DNA from: Burkholderiales bacterium UBA2647
GTDB lineage: Bacteria > Pseudomonadota > Gammaproteobacteria > Burkholderiales > Burkholderiaceae_E
Assembly (NCBI GenBank): GCA_002359635.1
Contig: DENJ01000061.1
Coordinates: 66,613-76,151, forward strand
Length of the DNA stretch: 9,539 nt
Reading direction: 5' to 3'
Made by a program: the position numbers and the translations under genes
Part shown: positions 1-7,234 of the stretch, piece after piece
How positions within the stretch are numbered: the stretch's first letter is position 1
Layout of the letters: the number at the start of each line of letters is the position of its first letter
Notes under the pieces: generated by a model
Seen by the model: only the letters and a program-made list of their open reading frames with translations
The model's database searches: none
What the model was told of the DNA's origin: nothing

Positions 1-1845
1 ATTCTGCTATTGCCCGATGTTTTGATCAGCCAAATCGCCGCGGGGGAGGTGATCGAACGGCCTGCTTCCGTGGTGAAGGAATTGCTTGAGAATGCGCTTG
101 ACGCTGCAAGCCGGCACATCGAATTAAGGCTTGAGGACGGTGGCATGCAAAGAATCGTGGTAAGTGATGATGGCATCGGCATACCACCAGACGAGCTTGC
201 GCTTGCACTCACACGACATGCCACCAGCAAAATCCGCAGTCTTGAAGAACTCGAGCAGGTGCAAAGTCTTGGATTTCGCGGCGAGGCTTTAGCCTCGATT
301 GCTTCAGTTGCCCGAACAATATTGCGATCGCGCAGCGCGCAGCAGGATCATGCCTGGCGTCTTGATTCAGCAACCGCGGCGATTGAGCCTTCAGCCGGCT
401 CCCAGGGCACGCGGGTTGAAGTGGTCGACCTCTATGCCGCAACACCGGCAAGGCGGAAATTTCTCAAGTCCGCGGCCACCGAATCTGGTCATGCGATCGA
501 GGCGCTAAGACGCGTGGCCATTGCCCATCCTGATGTCAGTTTTCGGGTGCAGTCAGAGCAGCGTGTGGTCTTGGCCTGGCCCAAGCATACATGGCAGCAG
601 CGTGTTCGAGCCGGCATGGGAGTGAACGCCGATGAAGCCGATAGCCTGATTGCATTCGACTCGGGTGACGCTGCAATGCTTCGCCTTTATGGATTGCTCG
701 GCAATCCAGAACGTGCAAAATCTCGTAGCGATAAGCAGTATTTTTATGTGAACGGTCGTTTTGTGCGCGATCGCCTGCTGCAAGCCGCCATGCGACAGGC
801 ATATCGCGATGTCTTGCATCATGACTTACAAGCGTCATGGTGCGTGTTTTTAAACATCGCACCGGAGCTTGTCGACGTCAATGTGCACCCCAGTAAGTTT
901 GAAGTGCGTTTTCGCGATCCACAAGCTGTATTTCGCTTTATATCGGTACAACTTGCAGAAGTACTCAAGGGGTCAGGTATAAGTACGGGCCCTAGCATCG
1001 CAATCGATCAAACTTCAATCACACGTTCAAACACCTCATCCCAACCATCGCATCAAGGCTATCAAGGTCGGCAAGGCTGGCTTTCGCTTTATGGGCGGCC
1101 CGGTGACGCGATGCTGCCAAGACCTGATCTATCGGCTGCCCTTCACATCAGCAATCGAGCTATCGCGTCCGAACCGGCGCCGCCTGCCATTGCCGGCGCG
1201 CTGGAGGCTGTTGACGGTGCGCCGCCCGGCTTTCATCAAGCGAGCGCCGAGGACGCCGGGTTACCCGCGCTAGGGTTCGCGCTGGCGCAGCTGCATGGCG
1301 TCTACCTGCTTGCGCAAAACAATGCAGGACTTGTGATTGTTGACATGCATGCGGCACATGAGCGCATCAGCTATGAGCAGCTCAAAAAAGCTTATAACAA
1401 TCAAGCCCTTCAAGTCCAACAACTGCTGGTGCCGCTTCGGGTACGCGCCCAAGAAAGCGATATCGCCATGGTCGAGCAGTCACGCGAGGCGTTAATGCAA
1501 CTCGGTTTGGATCTTGAGCCCGGTGGTCCGCAAGCACTGGTGCTGCGTTCGGTGCCAAGCTTGCTCGCATCAGCCGATCTTGCCGCGGTGGTTCACGATG
1601 TCTTGCAAGCACTTCATCAGGGCTCGCCTGAATTGGTGCTTGGCAACGCTCGAGACGCACTGCTCGCCAGTTGGGCCTGCCATGCCTCCGTGCGCGCAAA
1701 TCGCCAACTCAGCCTGAGCGAAATGAATGCGCTGTTGCGGCTCATGGAGCAGACCCCAGGGTCGGATCGCTGCAATCATGGTCGACCCACCTGGATCAGC
1801 ATCGGACTTGATCAGCTTGATCGCTGGCTGATGCGGGGCCGATAG
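1..1845 (+). CDS. mutL: DNA mismatch repair protein MutL, endonuclease type (5' end cut by window edge)
   Basis: MutL is the ATP-driven matchmaker that couples MutS mismatch recognition to strand incision. The reading frame is open from base 1 and reads ILLLPDVLISQIAAGEV, which matches the family's extreme N-terminus, so probably only a few codons are missing. Numbering from the TTG at 10, the GHKL ATPase motifs are all present: ELLENALDA (24-32, with catalytic Glu and Asn), DDGIGI (53-58), HATSKI (70-75) and GFRGEAL (88-94). A low-complexity linker spans about 325-415. The C-terminal domain carries a D-M-H-A-x2-E-x4-E endonuclease motif (445-456), ACHASVRA (556-563) and CNHGRPT (588-594). 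QQLLVP (470-475) fits the MutL clamp-binding pattern QxxLxP. The total of about 615 residues is normal for the family. miaA follows after 5 nt, so the two are probably co-transcribed. The TTG at 10 is unlikely to be the true start because conserved sequence continues upstream of it. Confidence 0.97.
   Translation: MLLLPDVLISQIAAGEVIERPASVVKELLENALDAASRHIELRLEDGGMQRIVVSDDGIGIPPDELALALTRHATSKIRSLEELEQVQSLGFRGEALASIASVARTILRSRSAQQDHAWRLDSATAAIEPSAGSQGTRVEVVDLYAATPARRKFLKSAATESGHAIEALRRVAIAHPDVSFRVQSEQRVVLAWPKHTWQQRVRAGMGVNADEADSLIAFDSGDAAMLRLYGLLGNPERAKSRSDKQYFYVNGRFVRDRLLQAAMRQAYRDVLHHDLQASWCVFLNIAPELVDVNVHPSKFEVRFRDPQAVFRFISVQLAEVLKGSGISTGPSIAIDQTSITRSNTSSQPSHQGYQGRQGWLSLYGRPGDAMLPRPDLSAALHISNRAIASEPAPPAIAGALEAVDGAPPGFHQASAEDAGLPALGFALAQLHGVYLLAQNNAGLVIVDMHAAHERISYEQLKKAYNNQALQVQQLLVPLRVRAQESDIAMVEQSREALMQLGLDLEPGGPQALVLRSVPSLLASADLAAVVHDVLQALHQGSPELVLGNARDALLASWACHASVRANRQLSLSEMNALLRLMEQTPGSDRCNHGRPTWISIGLDQLDRWLMRGR
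1051..1077. repeat. Three 9-bp tandem units in the mutL linker
   Basis: CATCAAGGC, TATCAAGGT and CGGCAAGGC follow each other in frame and encode three X-Gln-Gly units (HQG, YQG, RQG). The units are imperfect copies. They lie in the disordered linker between the MutL ATPase and dimerisation domains, where length variation is tolerated. Confidence 0.5.
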
Positions 1846-1850
1846 CAGGC

Positions 1851-2822
1851 ATGATCGTCGTCCTCACCGGACCAACGGCCAGCGGCAAATCGGGCCTGGC
1901 GCTCTCGCTTGCGATGCATGGGCCCCTGGCGAATCAAATTGAGATCGTCAGCATGGACTCGGCACAGGTCTACCGTGGCATGGATCTAGGCACTGCCAAA
2001 CCTTCGTTGCAAGAACGTGCCGCGGTTCCTCATCACCTCATTGACCTCATTGATCCCCGGGAAGCCTACTCAGCAGCGCGCTTTCGCAACGACGCGTTGC
2101 AAGCCGTTACCGCCATCAGGCAACGCGGGCGTATTCCCCTGGTGGTTGGGGGCAGCTTGCTTTATGGGCGAGCCTTGGCCGGTGGCTTGTCTGAACTCCC
2201 GCAGACCGAGCCCGCGATCCGTGAAGCACTTGCCAAGGAAGCTGCAAGCCTTGGCTGGCCCGGCATGCACGCCGCACTGGCCCGCGTCGATCCTCAAACC
2301 GCTGCGCGCTTAATGCCCCACGACGCTCAACGCATCTCAAGAGCACTTGAAGTTTTTCGCATGAGCGGCAAACCACTGAGCGCGTGGCTCGCTGATCAAG
2401 CCGGCAGCAGGGCAATGCGTGAGCAGGAAGACCTTTGTTGGATAAGCCTTGAACCACGCGACCGAGGCTGGTTACATCAAAGAATCGCGCTACGCTTTAA
2501 GCAAATGCTCGAGCAGGGGCTGCTTGAGGAAGTCTCAGGACTGATCTCGCAAGAAGGCATACACGCCGGACTGCCGGCCATGCGTGCGGTTGGCTATCGG
2601 CAATGTTTGCAATGGCTTTCCGGGCAGGCAGACGAGCGCAACACACTCGAAGAACAAGGCATCGCAGCCACGCGCCAATTCGCCAAGCGGCAACTCACCT
2701 GGCTGCGCGCGATGTCACAACGACAAGTCTTTGCCTGCGATGATCCGGACGCCCTCATCGCGGCGCAACAACATCTTGGTGAGGCTCTGGAAAAAAGCCT
2801 ATCGGGGCGCGCTGTCAGCTGA
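1851..2822 (+). CDS. miaA: tRNA dimethylallyltransferase MiaA
   Basis: MiaA transfers a dimethylallyl group from DMAPP to N6 of A37 in tRNAs that read codons starting with U, giving i6A. The 323-residue product has the normal family length. Seen in order: the P-loop GPTASGKS (7-14), DSAQVYRGMDLGTAKP (36-51, including the Asp that contacts the target base), HHLIDLIDP (61-69), VGGSLLYGRALAGGL (99-113; most relatives have GGT at the second to fourth positions), MRAVGYRQ (about 244-251) and ATRQFAKRQLTWLR (about 273-286). The ATG lies 5 nt after the mutL stop and the preceding GCAGGC is only a weak ribosome-binding site, so coupling to mutL is likely. The mutL-miaA pair is also found in Escherichia coli. 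hfq, which follows miaA in gammaproteobacteria, is absent here. The last 8 bp overlap the convergent purM. Confidence 0.98.
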   Translation: MIVVLTGPTASGKSGLALSLAMHGPLANQIEIVSMDSAQVYRGMDLGTAKPSLQERAAVPHHLIDLIDPREAYSAARFRNDALQAVTAIRQRGRIPLVVGGSLLYGRALAGGLSELPQTEPAIREALAKEAASLGWPGMHAALARVDPQTAARLMPHDAQRISRALEVFRMSGKPLSAWLADQAGSRAMREQEDLCWISLEPRDRGWLHQRIALRFKQMLEQGLLEEVSGLISQEGIHAGLPAMRAVGYRQCLQWLSGQADERNTLEEQGIAATRQFAKRQLTWLRAMSQRQVFACDDPDALIAAQQHLGEALEKSLSGRAVS

Positions 2823-3879
2823 TGTGCACGAGCGCTTGATCCGGGAGATGCCTGACCACTTCCCCGATAGCGTAGACATTTTCGCCTGCTGCGACCAGAT
2901 CTGCCTGGAGTTGATCGGCTTCGAGAGGATCGACCACTGCGATCATCCCGAGTCCGTTGTTAAAAACCCGATCCATTTCTGATGTTTCGATCCCGCCGTG
3001 CGCTGCGAGCCAGCTAAAAATGCCAGGCAAGGGCCAACTTGACCGATCAAGCTGCGCAGCACAGCCCTCGGGAAGCACACGAGGCAGATTGCCAACAATG
3101 CCGCCGCCGGTGATGTGCGCGAGTGCTTTGATACGACCCGATTGCATCGGCGCCAAAAGCGAGGCCACGTAAATCCTCGTGGGCGCCATCAACAGATCAT
3201 CGAGGCGCCGTTCATCGAGGCGTTCGCTCAAATGCTCAGCGCTGATTGCCCCAAAGCGCCGCATTAAGACCCGTCGCACCAGGGAAAATCCATTGGAATG
3301 AACGCCGCTCGATGCCAACCCGAGCAAGCGATCGCCCGGCCTGACCTTGGATCCATCCACAATGGAAGCCTTTTCCACAACCCCAAGGGCGAAGCCCGCC
3401 AGATCATATTCACCCTCGGGGTAGCTATCCGGCATTTCGGCAGTTTCTCCGCCAATCAAGGCGCAGCCTGCGAGCTCGCAACCCTTGGCAATCCCCGAGA
3501 TGACCTGCTCAGCCTGGTCAAGTGCAAGCTTGCCGCAGGCGAAGTAATCCAGAAAAAAGAGCGGTTCTGCACCTTGAACCAGGATATCGTTGACTGACAT
3601 CGCAACAAGATCAATCCCGACGCTGTCATGCCGATCGAGCGCGAAAGCCATGCGCAGTTTGGTGCCAACGCCATCGGTGCCCGAGACCAAGACGGGTTCA
3701 CGGTAGCGCTTCGGCAGTTCAAAAAGCGCCCCGAAACCGCCGATGCCCGCAAGCACGCCCTCACGCATGGTTTTGCGTGCCAGCGGCTTGATGCGATCAA
3801 CCAGGGCATCGCCAGCCTCAATATCAACGCCTGCGTCTTTATAGCGCAATGTAGGCTGCAAGTCTTGGTTTGAAGCCAT
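2815..3879 (-). CDS. purM: Phosphoribosylformylglycinamidine cyclo-ligase (AIR synthetase)
   Basis: PurM closes the imidazole ring in purine synthesis, converting FGAM and ATP to AIR, ADP and phosphate in the cytosol. From the ATG at 3879 the product is 354 residues, close to the usual 345-355. Signatures in order: YKDAGVDIEAGD near the N-terminus, GIGGFGALFELP, GTDGVGTKLRMA (nucleotide-binding loop), SVNDILVQGAEPLFFLDYFA, GGETAEMP, GLASSGVHSNGFSL, HITGGGIVGNLPRVLP and FNNGLGMI. An alternative GTG start at 3888 adds three residues. I prefer the ATG because GAG in AGTGAG sits 4 nt upstream of it, whereas the GTG has no visible ribosome-binding site. The gene is the only minus-strand gene in the left nine kilobases. 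It converges on miaA, sharing 8 bp at the 3' ends with no room for a terminator between them, and diverges from hda. Confidence 0.98.
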   Translation of the reverse strand: MASNQDLQPTLRYKDAGVDIEAGDALVDRIKPLARKTMREGVLAGIGGFGALFELPKRYREPVLVSGTDGVGTKLRMAFALDRHDSVGIDLVAMSVNDILVQGAEPLFFLDYFACGKLALDQAEQVISGIAKGCELAGCALIGGETAEMPDSYPEGEYDLAGFALGVVEKASIVDGSKVRPGDRLLGLASSGVHSNGFSLVRRVLMRRFGAISAEHLSERLDERRLDDLLMAPTRIYVASLLAPMQSGRIKALAHITGGGIVGNLPRVLPEGCAAQLDRSSWPLPGIFSWLAAHGGIETSEMDRVFNNGLGMIAVVDPLEADQLQADLVAAGENVYAIGEVVRHLPDQALVHIS

Positions 3880-3926
3880 GTCACTCACTTTAGGTTTCGT
3901 AGCATGCGAGTGTACGATGCCGCGCT
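3880..3926. promoter_or_regulatory. Divergent purM/hda intergenic spacer with probable start signals
   Basis: This 47-bp gap is the only space between the divergent purM and hda start codons and so should hold signals for at least one of them. Toward hda, TACGAT (3913-3918) matches 4 of 6 bases of a sigma-70 -10 box, but the ATG would then lie only 9 nt beyond it and no good -35 box is visible (TTAGGT at 3890-3895, spaced 17 nt, is poor). No Shine-Dalgarno sequence precedes the hda ATG, so a very short or absent leader is possible. This call is made from position, with weak motif support. Confidence 0.35.
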
Positions 3927-4583
3927 ATGTCCAAGCCAAACCAAGACGCACTGGCCCTCGAAGTCCGCTACGTGCCCGATCTCGGCCATTTCGTTGCCGG
4001 CCCCAACGCTGAGCTGCTCGACCGCTTAAGGCAAATCGAGCCGGTACGCTTAGGCTTTGAGTCGCTTCATCTATGGGGTGAAGAGGGGGCCGGTAAATCA
4101 TTCATCTGCGATTGCTTCCGAGCCAAGGCATCAGCATTGCAGGGGCTTGAGATTCATGACGACATCGACCGGGCAAGCGCGTTCGAACAAAGGCAATTGT
4201 TGCAAGTCTTTAACCAGCTTCAGGCGTCAAAGCATGGCCTTTGGCTAAGCACGAGCCGCCTACCGCCGCCGCAGTTGTCCCTATTGCCCGATTTGCGTTC
4301 AAGACTGAGCTGGGGGCTTGTTTACGAGATCAAAACGCTGGCCGACGAGGACAAGCACACAGCACTGCAAGCCTGGACACAGGAGCGTGGCCTGCCGCTT
4401 GCCGACGACGTTCTACCATGGCTGTTGCGGCATGAAAGCCGCAATTTAGCCTATCTTACGGGATTACTCCTCGACTTTGACCGCTTCGGTCTGCAAAGCA
4501 AGCGATCCCTGAGCTTGCCGCTGCTGAGGCAATGGCTACAAGCAAAAGGCGGCTCACGCCCCCGGGATGAACCCCTGGGTTAA
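3927..4583 (+). CDS. hda: DnaA regulatory inactivator Hda (HdaA/DnaA family), with a shortened ATPase core
   Basis: Hda is a DnaA-like AAA+ protein that, when bound to the DNA-loaded sliding clamp, makes DnaA hydrolyse its ATP and so prevents over-initiation (RIDA). The 218-residue product shows the DnaA/Hda fold: HFVAGPNAE (21-29), Walker A GEEGAGKS (51-58), a Walker B-like LEIHDDID (74-81, with His before the Asp pair), a sensor-1 region STSR (108-111), the arginine-finger box LPDLRSRLSWG (120-130, Arg126) and a sensor-2 region SRNLAYL (171-177, Arg172). Only about 20 residues separate the Walker A Lys from the Walker B Asp, against nearly 50 remembered for E. coli Hda. The N-terminal clamp motif is degenerate (QDALAL, 6-11). 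The ATG is the first start after an in-frame TAG at 3900-3902. It heads the rightward run, 11 nt before the HAD gene. Confidence 0.9.
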   Translation: MSKPNQDALALEVRYVPDLGHFVAGPNAELLDRLRQIEPVRLGFESLHLWGEEGAGKSFICDCFRAKASALQGLEIHDDIDRASAFEQRQLLQVFNQLQASKHGLWLSTSRLPPPQLSLLPDLRSRLSWGLVYEIKTLADEDKHTALQAWTQERGLPLADDVLPWLLRHESRNLAYLTGLLLDFDRFGLQSKRSLSLPLLRQWLQAKGGSRPRDEPLG

Positions 4584-4594
4584 CATCGACGATC

Positions 4595-5353
4595 ATGCAA
4601 CTTGCGCTCTTTGACCTTGATCACACCCTGATCCCAAGCGATAGCGACCACGCCTGGGGACAATTTCTGGTGCGTCGCGGTGAGGTCGACCCTGCGCAAT
4701 ACGCCGCGGAAAACGACCGGTTTTATCAACAATACTGTGAGGGCACGCTCGATATTGAGCTTTATCTGCGTTTTGCGCTCGCCCCGCTTGCGCGGATCGA
4801 GCCCGGGCGTTTGCTCGCACTCCAAGGCGCTTTTATGCAAGAGGTGATTGAGCCGCTGATCAGACCGCAAGCGCTCGCTCTGGTAGGTAAGCACAAGGCA
4901 GCGGGGGATGTTTGTTTGCTGATTACGGCAACCAATGAGTTTGTGACCGCGCCGATTGCAAAGCGTTTTGGCATCGAGCATTTGATTGCCTGCGGTGTTG
5001 AGCAGATCGAAGGGCGCTACACCGGCCAACCTCAAGGCATACCCTCGTTTCGAGAAGGCAAGGTCACAAGGCTTTCCCAGTGGATACAAGCTCGCGGCCA
5101 TGAGGTTGAAGCGCTGATCAGCAGGGCAAGTTTTTATTCAGACTCAGCCAATGACATCGCCTTACTCGAACGGGTTGGGCATCCGGTGGCCACCAACCCG
5201 GATAGCCGCTTGCGAGCACACGCCAAGGCCAAGGGCTGGCCCTGCCTGGAGCTTTTCAGCGAGGACGATGCCTTGAAGCACCTGACCCTAAAGTCAACTG
5301 GCAGCAACGCCTCAGACCCGCATGAAACCCTGAGAAGGCAAAAGTCTCAATGA
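4595..5353 (+). CDS. HAD-IB family hydrolase (phosphoserine phosphatase-like)
   Basis: This is a cytosolic Mg-dependent phosphatase of the haloacid dehalogenase superfamily, subfamily IB, related to SerB. All four HAD motifs are visible: motif I FDLDHTL (6-12, nucleophile Asp7 and acid/base Asp9), motif II around LITATN (109-114), motif III Lys156 in REGKV, and motif IV YSDSANDIALL (181-191, Asp183 and Asp187). The roughly 100 residues between motifs I and II form the helical cap typical of the subfamily. The family is often annotated as SerB, but the substrate cannot be read from the sequence, so no symbol is given. It follows hda by 11 nt, with no clear ribosome-binding site, and its TGA overlaps the pcnB ATG (ATGA). 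The last 25 or so residues are polar and unlike the core, probably a flexible tail. Confidence 0.93.
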   Translation: MQLALFDLDHTLIPSDSDHAWGQFLVRRGEVDPAQYAAENDRFYQQYCEGTLDIELYLRFALAPLARIEPGRLLALQGAFMQEVIEPLIRPQALALVGKHKAAGDVCLLITATNEFVTAPIAKRFGIEHLIACGVEQIEGRYTGQPQGIPSFREGKVTRLSQWIQARGHEVEALISRASFYSDSANDIALLERVGHPVATNPDSRLRAHAKAKGWPCLELFSEDDALKHLTLKSTGSNASDPHETLRRQKSQ

Positions 5354-6702
5354 TCCGCAAATTGCTGGGCCGGATTTTTCGGCGCAAGAGCAGCGTTGAG
5401 GACCACCCGCAAACATGGGTAAAACGCCATGCCGATGTCATGCGGGCTAGCGAACTCGGCCTTGATCTTGCCGCGGTTTCTCAGGCTGCGTTACGCACTT
5501 GCGAGACCTTGCAGCAGGCTGGATTCAAGGCCTTTGTGGTTGGTGGCGGCGTACGCGACCTGCTGCTCGGACGCCGTCCGAAAGACTTCGATGTGGCGAC
5601 CAACGCCACGCCGGAAGAAGTGGTGAAACTTTTCAGGCGCGCCCGCACCATCGGACGTCGATTTCAAATCGTTCATGTGTACTTTGGCCGTGAATTGATC
5701 GAAGTGTCGACCTTTCGTGCGATTCAGGCAGAAGCTGAAACCGATGCCCACGGTAGGGTGCTGAAGGACAACGTCTGGGGTAGCCAAGAGGAAGATGCCG
5801 CACGCCGCGATTTCACGGTGAATGCGCTTTATCTGGATCCGATCCGCGATCAATTGCTGGATTATCACCAGGGCTATCGCGACCTCAAGGCCCGCACGCT
5901 GCGCATGATTGGTGATCCTGCTAGCCGTTACCGCGAAGACCCGGTGAGAATGCTGCGGGTTGCCCGCTTTGCCGCGAAGCTCGGTTTTGAAATCGAGCCA
6001 CAAACCCGCGCACCCATTGCAGCGATGGCCGACTTGCTCACCAATGTGCCGGCAGCGCGCTTGTTTGATGAATTGCTCAAGTTGCTGACCAGCGGACACG
6101 CGCTCGCCTGCATTCAAACCCTGCGTAGCGAAGGGTTGCACCACGGTTTACTGCCACTGCTCGATGGGATTTTTGCAAGTGACGCGGGTGAGCGCTTTAT
6201 TCAACAGGCGCTCAGCAACACCGATGCACGCATCGCCGCCGAAAAATCGATATCGCCTGGCTTTTTGCTCGCTGCCCTGCTTTGGCCCCAGGTTCTGGCT
6301 GCCTGGCAGAAGCGCTTGGCCCAAGGGGAGCACACCACCCCAGCACTGATGGCAGCAGCCGATGAGGTGTTGGAGCAACAATCTGATCGCCTGGCGATTC
6401 AAAAACGCTTCGCAGCCGATATGCGCGAAATCTGGGCCATGCAAATACGTTTTGAGCGTTGCACAGGCCGCGCCCCCTGGCGGCTGATGGAACATTTGCG
6501 TTTTCGAGCAGGCTTTGACTTTCTTCTCTTGAGGGCGCAGGCAGGCGAACCCTGCGAGGCGCTGGCAAGCTGGTGGGATAGCTTTGTGCAAGCCGAGGCC
6601 TTGGATCGCGAGGACTTGCTTCAACGCGCGCCGCAGATGCAGACAAGCGGTCCCCGACGTAGCCCCCGACGCAGGCGGCGGGCACAAAGCGCAGCGGCTT
6701 GA
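5350..6702 (+). CDS. pcnB: Poly(A) polymerase I (polynucleotide adenylyltransferase)
   Basis: PcnB adds poly(A) tails to the 3' ends of RNA from ATP, which marks transcripts and small RNAs such as plasmid antisense RNAs for decay. The 450-residue product is a class II nucleotidyltransferase: GGGVRDLLLGRRPKDFDVATNATPEE starts at 65, with the metal-binding Asp79 and Asp81. TIGRRFQIVHV (100-110) resembles the pattern used to tell bacterial poly(A) polymerases from CCA-adding enzymes. RRDFTVNALYLDP (152-164) and YREDPVRMLRVARFAAKLGF (194-213) follow. The C-terminus is strongly basic (PRRSPRRRRRAQSAAA, 435-450), as in E. coli PAP I, and may bind RNA. The start overlaps the HAD stop by 4 nt, so coupled translation is likely. 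A CCA-adding enzyme is the main alternative, but the signature and the basic tail argue against it. Confidence 0.96.
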   Translation: MIRKLLGRIFRRKSSVEDHPQTWVKRHADVMRASELGLDLAAVSQAALRTCETLQQAGFKAFVVGGGVRDLLLGRRPKDFDVATNATPEEVVKLFRRARTIGRRFQIVHVYFGRELIEVSTFRAIQAEAETDAHGRVLKDNVWGSQEEDAARRDFTVNALYLDPIRDQLLDYHQGYRDLKARTLRMIGDPASRYREDPVRMLRVARFAAKLGFEIEPQTRAPIAAMADLLTNVPAARLFDELLKLLTSGHALACIQTLRSEGLHHGLLPLLDGIFASDAGERFIQQALSNTDARIAAEKSISPGFLLAALLWPQVLAAWQKRLAQGEHTTPALMAAADEVLEQQSDRLAIQKRFAADMREIWAMQIRFERCTGRAPWRLMEHLRFRAGFDFLLLRAQAGEPCEALASWWDSFVQAEALDREDLLQRAPQMQTSGPRRSPRRRRRAQSAAA

Positions 6703-6736
6703 AACGATCGGTATAAAAGTTGAAAAGCTGACCGAG

Positions 6737-7234
6737 ATGGACCTTCAAAGCCTCAGCTATCGTTATTTCGTCGGTCTTGGCGCCAATTTAGGCGATCGGA
6801 TCGCGACCCTGAAGACCGCCATCGCACAGTTGAGCCCCTGGCTTGTCGCTGGTAGCTTGCGTCATTCCTCGTATTGGGAAAGTGAGGCCCTGGATGGACC
6901 AGGGCCGAATTACATCAACGCGGTCATCGCTTTTGCAAGTCCGCTTAAAGCGCTTGCACTGCTCGATCAACTCCAGGACATCGAGAAGACCTTGGGTCGA
7001 CAACGTTCCACACCCAATGCACCGCGAACGCTTGACTTGGATCTCCTGCTTGCTGAAGATTTACAACTTCAGGAAGACAGACTCCAAATCCCACACCCGA
7101 GAATGCACCAACGCGCTTTTGTGCTGTATCCCTTGCTTGAACTCGATCCGGATCTGATCATTCCTGGACTTGGCGCTGCAGCCGATTGGCTTAAAGCCAG
7201 TGACAGCCAGATTTGTCGTCGCTGGACGGACTGA
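6737..7234 (+). CDS. folK: 2-amino-4-hydroxy-6-hydroxymethyldihydropteridine diphosphokinase (HPPK)
   Basis: FolK transfers pyrophosphate from ATP to 6-hydroxymethyl-7,8-dihydropterin, the step before dihydropteroate synthase in folate synthesis. From the ATG at 6737 the product is 165 residues, normal for a single-domain HPPK. Signatures: YFVGLGANLGD (10-20), SSYWESEALDGPGPNYINAV (44-63), the HPPK hallmark NAPRTLDLDLLL (94-105, with the Mg-binding Asp100 and Asp102) and IPHPRMHQRAFVLYPL (118-133). The frame is open back to 6584 inside pcnB, but the upstream residues are Arg/Pro-rich and unlike any HPPK N-terminus, so the later ATG is chosen. It lies 34 nt after pcnB and has no strong ribosome-binding site. 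The TGA shares one base with the dgk ATG (TGATG). The gene contains an 8-bp GC-rich inverted repeat, listed separately. Confidence 0.96.
   Translation: MDLQSLSYRYFVGLGANLGDRIATLKTAIAQLSPWLVAGSLRHSSYWESEALDGPGPNYINAVIAFASPLKALALLDQLQDIEKTLGRQRSTPNAPRTLDLDLLLAEDLQLQEDRLQIPHPRMHQRAFVLYPLLELDPDLIIPGLGAAADWLKASDSQICRRWTD
6886..6906. repeat. GC-rich inverted repeat inside folK
   Basis: The arms GGCCCTGG (6886-6893) and CCAGGGCC (6899-6906) are perfect complements around a 5-nt loop (ATGGA). They encode part of the conserved ESEALDGPGPN segment. The mRNA could form a stable 8-bp hairpin here. No T-tract follows, so it is not a terminator, and it may be a by-product of codon choice. Confidence 0.6.

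Noticed and set aside
10..12. TTG as the mutL start codon
   Set aside because: The frame stays open to base 1 and the residues before it continue the conserved MutL N-terminus, so the gene is cut by the edge.
4570..4583. Short inverted repeat AACCC/GGGTT at the hda stop as a terminator
   Set aside because: The arms are 5 bp with 2 nt between, there is no T-tract, and the next gene begins 11 nt later.
5491..6144. Long open frame (217 codons) on the - strand across pcnB
   Set aside because: It lies entirely opposite a clear pcnB, shows no recognisable motif, and is expected as a codon-bias shadow.
6584..6736. N-terminal extension of folK into pcnB
   Set aside because: The extra 51 residues are Arg/Pro-rich, unlike HPPK, and are an out-of-frame reading of the pcnB tail. 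The ATG at 6737 fits the family.
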